In this document: in pieces, positions 57,990-64,000 of the stretch
Layout: each line of letters starts with the position of its first letter
Position numbering within the stretch: position 1 is the stretch's first letter
Origin: Leucobacter zeae
Lineage (GTDB): Bacteria > Actinomycetota > Actinomycetes > Actinomycetales > Microbacteriaceae
Length of the DNA stretch: 64,000 nucleotides
Assembly (NCBI RefSeq): GCF_016758175.1
Contig: NZ_QYAB01000004.1
Coordinates: forward strand, 248,001-312,000
Direction: 5' to 3'
Made by a program: the position numbers and the translations under genes
The notes under the pieces: model-generated
The model's input: the letters and a program-made list of their open reading frames with translations, nothing else
What the model was told of the DNA's origin: nothing
Databases searched by the model: none

Positions 57990-59600
57990 ATGGCGCGGCG
58001 AGGCTGGACGCGCGACGCGCGCGCCATCGAGATCCCCGCGCCGGCCGGCGCGCCCCGCGTCGGGTCTCCGCGTCGGGTCGTCGTGGTCGGCGGCGGGATC
58101 GCCGGCCTCGCCGCGGCGTGCGGGCTCGCCGAGCGCGGGGTCGATGTGACGCTCGTCGAGGCGGAGCCCGAGCTCGGCGGGCGGGTGCGGTCGTGGCGGA
58201 CGCGGTCCGCGGCTGGCGACGTGACGATGAGCCGCGGATTCCACGCGTTCTTCCGGCAGTACTACAACCTGCGCGCGCTCCTCTCCCGCGCGGGCGCACC
58301 CGACGAGATGCTGCGTCCGGTCGAGGACTACCCGGTGCTCAGCTCCCGCGGCGACCGCGACTCGTTCGCGCGGATCCCGCGCACGCCGCCCTGGAACTTC
58401 ATGGCCTTCGTGGCGCAGAGCCCCACCTTCCGCGCACGGGACCTCGCGCGCGTCGACGTCGACACGGCGCTCTCGCTCCTCGACGTCGACTTCCCCGAGA
58501 CGTTCCGGGAGCTCGACGGCATGAGCGCCGCCGACTTCCTCGACCGGCTGCGCTTCCCGGATCGGGCCCGCCACCTCGCGCTCGAGGTCTTCGCGCGGAG
58601 CTTCTTCGCGGATCCGCGGGAGTTCTCCGCAGGCGAGCTCGTCGCGATGTTCCACTCCTACTTCCTCGGCTCGGCGGAGGGGCTGCTGTTCGACGTGCCG
58701 CGGGACGACTTCGACACCTCGCTGTGGCGCCCGCTCGCGGACGCGCTCGCGGCGCGCGGGGTGCGCACCGTCACGGGCACGGTCACTGGCATCGAGCGGA
58801 TGCCTGCGGCTTCGGCCGAGGACCCCGGCTGGATCGTCGCGCGGGACGACGGCTCGCGCGAGCGCGCCGACGCGGTGGTGCTCGCCGCGGGGCCGCGATC
58901 CGCCCGCGAGCTCGTCGCCGCATCTCCGGGTCTCGGCCCCCTCGCCTGGCGCGAGCGAATGGCGCGGATCGAGCTCGCCCCGCCGTTCGCCGTCCTCAGG
59001 CTCTGGTTCGACGGCCGCGTCGCAGCGGACCGGCCCGCGTTCCTCGGCACAGCGGGGTTCGGCCCGCTCGACAACGTGACCGTGCTCGAGCGGTTCGAGC
59101 GGGGGGCGGCCGAGTGGTCGGACGCGCACGGAGGGAGCGTCGTCGAGCTCCACGCGTACGCGATCGATCCCGCCGCCGAGCACGATGCGGAGCTGCGCGC
59201 GGAGATCGCGGTGCGGCTGCGCGACGAGCTCTCCCGGGTCTACCCCGAGACGGTCGCGCTCGGCGTCGTCGACGAGCAGCTGCTCGTCGAGCGCGACTGC
59301 GCCCTCATCGGTACGGGCCCGTGGGAGGACCGCCCCGAGGTGGTGACCCCCGTGCCCGGTCTCGTGCTCGCGGGCGACTGGGTGCGCAGCGACCTCCCGA
59401 TCGCGCTCATGGAGCGCGCGGCGACGACCGGGTGGTCGGCGGCGAACGCCCTGCTGCAGCACTGGGGCGTCGCGGGCCACCCGCTGCGCAGCGCACCCCC
59501 GGGCAGCAGGCAGAGCTGGCCGCGTCTCGCCCGCTGGCTCATCGCCCGGGCCCCTCTCGGGCGGGCTCGTCGCGCCGCCCGCCGGCGGTCCCGAAGCTGA
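57990..59600 (+). CDS. crtU: CrtU-type carotene desaturase/methyltransferase
   Basis: A 536-residue FAD-dependent protein. The dinucleotide fold VVVVGGGIAGLAAACGLAER lies at residue 31; FHAFFRQYYNLRALLSRAGA, RIPRTPPWNFMAFVAQSP, RHLALEVFARSFFADPREFS and MFHSYFLGSAEGLLFDVPRD are the blocks of the CrtU family (isorenieratene synthases of Streptomyces and Brevibacterium). CrtU desaturates and shifts a methyl group to turn beta-rings into aromatic phi-rings. The N-terminal 30 residues are extra. Its last 62 bases overlap the convergent P450 gene. Confidence 0.87.
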   Translation: MARRGWTRDARAIEIPAPAGAPRVGSPRRVVVVGGGIAGLAAACGLAERGVDVTLVEAEPELGGRVRSWRTRSAAGDVTMSRGFHAFFRQYYNLRALLSRAGAPDEMLRPVEDYPVLSSRGDRDSFARIPRTPPWNFMAFVAQSPTFRARDLARVDVDTALSLLDVDFPETFRELDGMSAADFLDRLRFPDRARHLALEVFARSFFADPREFSAGELVAMFHSYFLGSAEGLLFDVPRDDFDTSLWRPLADALAARGVRTVTGTVTGIERMPAASAEDPGWIVARDDGSRERADAVVLAAGPRSARELVAASPGLGPLAWRERMARIELAPPFAVLRLWFDGRVAADRPAFLGTAGFGPLDNVTVLERFERGAAEWSDAHGGSVVELHAYAIDPAAEHDAELRAEIAVRLRDELSRVYPETVALGVVDEQLLVERDCALIGTGPWEDRPEVVTPVPGLVLAGDWVRSDLPIALMERAATTGWSAANALLQHWGVAGHPLRSAPPGSRQSWPRLARWLIARAPLGRARRAARRRSRS

Positions 59601-60729
59601 CGACGAAATCGCGCACGCGGTAGCCCTGCACGAGCGTGTCGAAGCCGAGATCCGGCTCGTGCTCGATGGCGGCGCCGGCGTCGATGAGCGCGGTGAGCAG
59701 CACTTCGGTCTCGAGGAGCGCCAGGTGGGAGCCCGGGCAGCGATGGGCGCCGTCGCCGAAGCTGAGCCCCGTGCGCGCGCCCGCGGGCAGACCGCGACGC
59801 GTGTCGACCGCACCGGGATCCGGTCCGAACGCCTCGGGATCGGTGTTCGCACGGCGGACGTCGACGTCGACGAGCGTGCCAGGCGCGTGGGGGCACCCGT
59901 CGGCCGTCGCGCGCACGCGGCGGTACAGGTGGGCGACCGGCGGATCCAGGCGGATGAGCTCGCTGAGCAGGGCGAGGCGCTCCGGCGGCTCGGACGAGCG
60001 GTAGTGCGCGAGGAGCTCGGGGTCGTCGAGCAGGCGCCAGAGCGCCATCCCTATGAACTCGCGCGTCGTCACCATGCCGGCGGTGCCGTAGGTGAGGCAC
60101 TCCACGAGGATTTCACGGGGACGGTAGCCCTGCGCGAGCAGGTGGCTGATGATGTCGTCCGCGGGGCGCGCGCGGCGCGCGCGAATGGCCGGACGCACGT
60201 CGCGCCAGTAGAGGGCCGCGAGGGGCCCGAGCGCGCGTCGTGCCGCTCGAGCCCAGTCGGCGCGGGTGCGCCCGTGATCCGCTCGCGTGTGGTCCACGGG
60301 GGGCTGGCGGAAGAAGGCCTCGAGGCGCCGCTCGAGCCCGCGGTCGCTTCCCGTCGCGAGCCCGACGATCTGCGCCGCGACACGCACGGAACAGGTGAGT
60401 GCGAGCTCGTCGACCCGGCAGCGCCCGGCGCGCACGGCCTCCGCGACGAGATCGGACGCGGTCCGCTCGATGAACGCCCGGTGCCGCTCCTCCAGCGTTC
60501 TCGGGCTGAAGAAGCGCACGAGCTGCTTGCGGTGCTCGAGGTGCTCGGGGCCGTCGTCGATGAGGATCGGGCGCCGCGCGAAGAGGCCCTGCGGGATGCG
60601 CTCCGCGGTGAACCCCGCCTGGGTCGTCGCGTCCTTCGCCCGCAGCACCGAGCGCGCCTCGCCGAGCCGGGCGACCCGGGCGACGCACTGCCCCTCGGGC
60701 GGCTCCGGGGGTCGGGGCTGGCGGGTCAT
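59539..60729 (-). CDS. Cytochrome P450, likely carotenoid ring hydroxylase
   Basis: A 396-residue bacterial P450. The heme-binding loop is LSFGDGAHRCPGSHLAL near residue 345 (F-x-x-G-x-x-x-C), the K-helix E-x-x-R is in LSELIRLDPPVAHLYRR and the I-helix threonine in GTAGMVTTREFIG. The ATG at 60729 is the natural start; the frame is open further but with unrelated residues. In Brevibacterium linens a P450 next to crtU makes 3,3'-dihydroxyisorenieratene; here it is convergent with crtU and part of a BLUF-P450 operon, so the same role is likely but not proven. Confidence 0.85.
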   Translation of the reverse strand: MTRQPRPPEPPEGQCVARVARLGEARSVLRAKDATTQAGFTAERIPQGLFARRPILIDDGPEHLEHRKQLVRFFSPRTLEERHRAFIERTASDLVAEAVRAGRCRVDELALTCSVRVAAQIVGLATGSDRGLERRLEAFFRQPPVDHTRADHGRTRADWARAARRALGPLAALYWRDVRPAIRARRARPADDIISHLLAQGYRPREILVECLTYGTAGMVTTREFIGMALWRLLDDPELLAHYRSSEPPERLALLSELIRLDPPVAHLYRRVRATADGCPHAPGTLVDVDVRRANTDPEAFGPDPGAVDTRRGLPAGARTGLSFGDGAHRCPGSHLALLETEVLLTALIDAGAAIEHEPDLGFDTLVQGYRVRDFVVSFGTAGGRRDEPAREGPGR

Positions 60730-60751
60730 GCGCGTGCGGCTCGGCCGTCGA

Positions 60752-61198
60752 TCAGCGGTGCAGCGACCGGACTCGGAACCAGAGTGCGAGCTCGTCCATG
60801 GCCTGCAGCACCTGTTCGACGCGGTCGGCCCGCTCGAGCGTGGCGAAGGTGTCGCGGAAGCCGGCGGGCGGCGGCGCGGCGGCCGCCCGCAACGGCTCGT
60901 AGCCCATGGTCCACGACGTGAATCGCCGCGACTCGACGGGGGAGTCCAGCAGCACACGCACGCGCTCGTGGCGAGGGTCGGCGGAGATCGAGGCGAATAC
61001 CTCGCGCACGGCCTCCGCTGGCCCCTCGAGGTACTGCACGAAGCGGCCGTCGCGGTAGAGCAGGATTCCGGTGATCCCCAGCCGTTCGTTCCGCGCGCGC
61101 GCCTGGGCGAGGATCTCCTCGAGCTCCGGCTCCCCCGCGGATCCGATCGCGTCGCTCGCGTAGATGAGCGCGCTCAGCTGCATCCCGCTAGTGCTCAT
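60752..61198 (-). CDS. BLUF domain blue-light sensor
   Basis: A 148-residue protein. Residues 5-95 are a BLUF domain: LSALIYASDAIG (with the conserved Tyr that donates to flavin), NERLGITGILLYRDGRFVQY (Asn and Gln of the flavin H-bond network) and LEGPAEAVREVFASISADPR. A C-terminal helix FATLERADRVEQVLQAMDEL follows. It binds FAD and senses blue light; no enzymatic output domain is fused. It is 22 bp upstream of the P450 on the same strand and overlaps the unknown 94-aa gene by 11 bases. Start MSTSGMQLS is used. Confidence 0.88.
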   Translation of the reverse strand: MSTSGMQLSALIYASDAIGSAGEPELEEILAQARARNERLGITGILLYRDGRFVQYLEGPAEAVREVFASISADPRHERVRVLLDSPVESRRFTSWTMGYEPLRAAAAPPPAGFRDTFATLERADRVEQVLQAMDELALWFRVRSLHR

Positions 61199-61472
61199 CG
61201 CCGTCCTCCTGTTCTGCACCCTCGGGGCGCTCGACCAGCGCCGGGCCGCCCGAGCTCACGGATTCCAGGAGGCGCATGGCCGGCTCCAGCGCGGCGAAGA
61301 AGCCGAGCGAATGCGCATCGGCGTCGCACACCTGGTAGCGAGCCGTTTCGATGCGGTCGATGTAGCCGAGCAGCACGGTCCCGCGGCTGGCGACATAGAA
61401 GCCGTCCTCGACGCACGCCCAGGTCAAGGGGCCACCGGCCACCTCAGGATCACTCCTCAAGAACGCCCCCAT
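61188..61472 (-). CDS. Unknown 94-aa protein, upstream of the BLUF gene
   Basis: A 94-residue protein with no membrane segment. It reads MGAFLRSDPEVAGGPLTWAC at the start, then VEDGFYVASRGTVLLGYIDR and ETARYQVCDADAHSLGFFAA, with an acidic C-terminus (EGAEQEDGDEH). The W-x-x-x-E-x-G-F-Y-V-A-S-R-x-G/T pattern is of small actinobacterial proteins of unknown function. Its end overlaps the BLUF gene by 11 bases, so the two are translationally coupled and it may work with the photoreceptor. Function not known to me. Confidence 0.65.
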   Translation of the reverse strand: MGAFLRSDPEVAGGPLTWACVEDGFYVASRGTVLLGYIDRIETARYQVCDADAHSLGFFAALEPAMRLLESVSSGGPALVERPEGAEQEDGDEH

Positions 61473-61610
61473 CCCCGACCCGGATCCTGCTCGCGCGGTG
61501 AGTCATGGCTTCACACTAGCAGTCCTGCGGGCGGGCTTCTCGCGCCATTCCGGGCACACCGCAGAGGATCCTGCGCGCGACGTTCAACGCTGATTCGACC
61601 CCGAGCATAC

Positions 61611-61644
61611 CGATGGCCCGGTCCAGCAGTGGACCGGGCCATCG
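61611..61644. terminator. 15-bp perfect hairpin with GCAG loop
   Basis: CGATGGCCCGGTCCA (61611-61625) pairs perfectly with 61630-61644 around a 4-base loop. It is in the 418-bp gap downstream of the surface protein gene (- strand) and upstream of the 94-aa gene, so it likely ends the surface protein transcript. A U-tract is not evident. The remainder of this gap contains no gene that I can support. Confidence 0.6.
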
Positions 61645-61685
61645 TCCCGCACGAGGGGGCATGCGGGGTATTCAGATGTACTGAA

Positions 61686-61725
61686 GTGTGGGCCACCTCA
61701 AGGGGGGGGAGACGATGGCCCACAC
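61686..61725. repeat. 10-bp inverted repeat with G8 run in the loop
   Basis: GTGTGGGCCA (61686-61695) and TGGCCCACAC (61716-61725) enclose a 20-base loop with eight consecutive G bases at 61702-61709. It lies between the surface protein gene and the previous hairpin. Role unknown. Confidence 0.45.
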
Positions 61726-61890
61726 CTCACACGACCGCGGTCCGGGGAGAACATCACGCGAAACGCAGAACTTTATCTCCGAATCTCGCAAGACGGCTGC
61801 AAGACCGCCGCGGGGTCTCGGAGAACGACGAGCGGGGTGCGAGGCCAGAACGACCCCGCACCCCGCTCACCCGTTCAGCGGCTCAGGCGA

Positions 61891-64000
61891 TCACTCGCTC
61901 CGTGCCGCGCGTCGCCGCGCGTTGAGCACGAATCCGATGCCGATCAGCAGCAGGGCCGCTCCGCCGACGCCGAGAGGCCACAGCGCATCGCCGCCCGTCG
62001 TCACCAGGTCCGGGCGCTCCGGCGCAGGCGGCGTGGTGTGCTCGGTCTCGCACGGATCCTCGGCGGTGCAGCTGCCCGGAGGCGTCACCGCATCACCCGT
62101 CACGACGTTCCGCAGGGTGCGCCCGAACGCGTCATCGTTCACCGTGACGCGGTAGGTGATGGTCCGGGTCTCCCCTGCCTGCAGCGTACCCACGCGCCAG
62201 GTGATGATCTCACCGGAGTGCGTCGCCTTTCCGCCGTCGTCGCTCACGAAGTCGTCGAACTTCGCGTCGTCCAGGATGTCATCCAGGTAGTCGGTGACGA
62301 CCACGTCGTTCACGGCCTTCTTCGAAGCATTGACCGCAGTCAGCGTGTAACTGATCGTCGACCCCGGAGCAACCACCGAACCCGAAGCCGGATCCGACGT
62401 CTTCGACAGCGACCACGTCGCCGGCGTCTCATGCTCCGTCGAGCACGGCTCATCAACCGTGCACTCCGTCGGCGGCACCTCACCCGAACCCGTGACCACG
62501 TTCTTGAGCGACACCCCGATGGCGTCCTCATTCACCGTGACCGTGTACGTCACCGTCCGAGTCTCCCCGGCAGCAAGCGTCCCCACGTTCCACGTCAGGT
62601 CATTACCCGAACGAGTCGCCTTCCCACCATCATCATTCGTGAACTCACCAAACGACGCGTTGTTCAGCACCTCGGCCAGATCATCCGAAACGACCACGTC
62701 GTTCACGGCCTTCTTCGAAGCATTGACCGCAGTCAGCGTGTAACTGATCGTCGACCCCGGAGCAACCACCGAACCCGAAGCCGGATCCGACGTCTTCGAC
62801 AGCGACCACGTCGCCGGCGTCTCATGCTCCGTCGAGCACGGCTCATCAACCGTGCACTCCGTCGGCGGCACCTCACCCGAACCCGTGACCACGTTCTTGA
62901 GCGACACCCCGATGGCGTCCTCATTCACCGTGACCGTGTACGTCACCGTCCGAGTCTCCCCGGCAGCAAGCGTCCCCACGTTCCACGTCAGGTCATTACC
63001 CGAACGAGTCGCCTTCCCACCATCATCATTCGTGAACTCACCAAACGACGCGTTGTTCAGCACCTCGGCCAGATCATCCGAAACCGTGACACCGGTCACC
63101 GGGTGGGCCGAGTCGTTGGAGGCGGTCAGCGTGTAGCTGATCGTCGATCCCGGGGCGACCGTGGATCCCGAAGCGGGGTCCGACGTCTTCGCGAGCGTCC
63201 ACTCGCCCTGGATCAGCGCGTTCTTCACCGCTCCGATGTCGAGGACCAGCGTGCCGCGGTCCACCGCGCTCGGGGCCACGTTGACCGCGATGGGCTCCGC
63301 GATGGGCTGGTACCCGTCCGGCGCAGCCGTCTCGGTCAGCGTGTACTCGCCCCACGGGACACCGACGAGGGAGAACTTCCCCGCCGCGGGATCCTGGTCG
63401 GCGCCGACGCACGGCAGACCGACGCAGTCGATGACCGCGAGCGGCAGGCTCGCGCCGACACCGACCTCTGCGGGCTCGGAGCCCGCCTTCGCCTCGAGGC
63501 GCCACTCCGAGCCGGCCAGCAGCTCCCCGGTGGTCTGGTCGGTCTTCGACCACGCCAGGTCCGGGATCATGCGCAGGCCGACGGGCGTCTGCTCGGTGGG
63601 CAGCGTCGAGCGGCCGCTCGAGTGCTCGACCGCGACGATCGCGACGTTGTTCCAGGCGACCCCGTCGAGCGCGGCATCCGTCGTCACGTTCGGCCCGGCC
63701 GCACGCACGTCAAGCATGATCTGCGCGCGCTCTCCCGCGGCGAACACGCGATCACCGAAATCGAAGCGGATCGCCGTCACGGCGCTGTAGTCGCCGAGCG
63801 GCGGAACGGCGCTCCAGTCGTTCACGCATCCCGCTGGTGCACTGCCGATGGCGCCGCCGCCCGTGCCTGCGAGATCGCCGCGGCAGGGGTTGGTAGCGAC
63901 CGAGTACTGGACCGTCGCACCCTGCGGGGCTGCGACCGCTCCGGTCAGGCGCACCGGGAACTCCGAGTTGCGCGGCGTCCCCGACGCCCCGGGGAGCGTC
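61891..64000 (-). CDS. Sortase-anchored surface protein with SpaA-like and DUF11-like repeats (5' end outside window)
   Basis: The frame is open from the right edge of the window to the stop at 61891, so at least 702 residues are encoded and the N-terminus (signal peptide) is missing. From the left edge of the visible protein: a globular part, then a SpaA/Cna-B-like domain with the isopeptide pattern (WSKTDQTTGELLAGSEW, LTETAAPDGYQPIAEPI), then three DUF11-like modules each starting with KTSDPASGS and ending with V-T-G-x-x-V-x-P-P and a CTVDEPCSTEHETP cysteine loop. The C-terminus has a sorting motif LVTTG (61993-62007), a hydrophobic helix and a basic tail, so it is attached to the wall. A GTG at 63954 should not be read as the start. 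It is probably an adhesin or wall structural protein. Confidence 0.88.
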   Translation of the reverse strand, partial: TLPGASGTPRNSEFPVRLTGAVAAPQGATVQYSVATNPCRGDLAGTGGGAIGSAPAGCVNDWSAVPPLGDYSAVTAIRFDFGDRVFAAGERAQIMLDVRAAGPNVTTDAALDGVAWNNVAIVAVEHSSGRSTLPTEQTPVGLRMIPDLAWSKTDQTTGELLAGSEWRLEAKAGSEPAEVGVGASLPLAVIDCVGLPCVGADQDPAAGKFSLVGVPWGEYTLTETAAPDGYQPIAEPIAVNVAPSAVDRGTLVLDIGAVKNALIQGEWTLAKTSDPASGSTVAPGSTISYTLTASNDSAHPVTGVTVSDDLAEVLNNASFGEFTNDDGGKATRSGNDLTWNVGTLAAGETRTVTYTVTVNEDAIGVSLKNVVTGSGEVPPTECTVDEPCSTEHETPATWSLSKTSDPASGSVVAPGSTISYTLTAVNASKKAVNDVVVSDDLAEVLNNASFGEFTNDDGGKATRSGNDLTWNVGTLAAGETRTVTYTVTVNEDAIGVSLKNVVTGSGEVPPTECTVDEPCSTEHETPATWSLSKTSDPASGSVVAPGSTISYTLTAVNASKKAVNDVVVTDYLDDILDDAKFDDFVSDDGGKATHSGEIITWRVGTLQAGETRTITYRVTVNDDAFGRTLRNVVTGDAVTPPGSCTAEDPCETEHTTPPAPERPDLVTTGGDALWPLGVGGAALLLIGIGFVLNARRRAARSE
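62297..63082. repeat. Perfect 393-bp tandem repeat (two copies) in the surface protein gene
   Basis: Positions 62297-62689 and 62690-63082 are identical by my line-by-line reading over 393 bases (131 codons). The repeat encodes one DUF11-like module each. The flanking modules on both sides are clearly diverged, so the identical pair is a recent duplication or has been homogenised by gene conversion. Confidence 0.9.

Noticed and set aside
62297-63082. CRISPR-like or satellite repeat
   Set aside because: The 393-bp units are coding and in frame with a surface protein; no spacers are present.
1-64000. tRNA or rRNA genes, integrase or transposase
   Set aside because: None was seen on either strand by eye; a tRNAscan or transposase search would be decisive but was not possible.

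Overview
The window reads as chromosomal DNA of a high-GC Gram-positive actinobacterium. The gene content (a multi-gene Asp23 envelope-stress locus with an ECF sigma factor, an Acr3-type arsenic operon, a Brevibacterium-type aromatic-carotenoid operon, class-E-like sortase substrate, many FCD-type GntR regulators) points to the order Micrococcales, and probably to Microbacteriaceae close to Leucobacter. The genus is an inference from gene content, not something the sequence proves. No tRNA, rRNA, CRISPR array, prophage or insertion sequence was recognised.

Layout. 1-14 kb: nitrogen-compound catabolism and uptake: an AllG-like oxamate carbamoyltransferase subunit, two APC/MFS permeases, two amidohydrolases, a complete oligopeptide/nickel-type ABC importer and two FCD GntR regulators. 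14-25 kb: a 59-aa protein too short for usual ORF cut-offs, TagD, a lipoprotein, an SDR dehydrogenase, a polar amino-acid ABC importer with two tandem binding proteins, a pentapeptide protein, an OafA-type O-acyltransferase, an ICMT-like membrane protein and a TetR regulator. 25-38 kb: MsrA, ArsR/PhnA, MarR/MFS efflux, an aldo/keto reductase, an Lrp-hisC-APC amino-acid unit, a two-component system linked to an MMPL transporter, and PncC. 38-46 kb: a cell-wall cluster (MurG, Alr, D-Ala ligase, VanZ-like protein) followed by an arsenic operon with a fused ArsR-ArsC. 46-51 kb: eight collinear Asp23/AmaP/sigma genes. 51-61 kb: a MarR (CrtR-like) regulator divergent from idi-crtE-crtB-crtI-crtYc-crtYd-crtU, facing a hypothetical-BLUF-P450 operon. 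62-64 kb: the 3' part of a repetitive, sortase-anchored surface protein that runs off the window.

How the genes fit together. The best supported system is the carotenoid locus: Idi and CrtE make C20 GGPP, CrtB and CrtI make lycopene, the split cyclase CrtYc/CrtYd closes the rings, CrtU aromatises them (isorenieratene type) and the convergent P450 would hydroxylate the rings. No lycopene elongase gene (crtEb) is present, so a C40 aromatic product is favoured over a C50 product. The P450 is co-oriented with, and 22 bp behind, a BLUF blue-light sensor, an arrangement that suggests light-linked control.

A second theme is a set of long, near-perfect intergenic palindromes (2968, 3971, 14490, 26384, 30084, 37664, 61611). 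Two of them share a core and carry a compensatory base-pair change. Within genes there are exact or nearly exact internal duplications: a 39-bp repeat that doubles the G1 ATP-binding box of the histidine kinase, and a perfect 393-bp tandem repeat in the surface protein.
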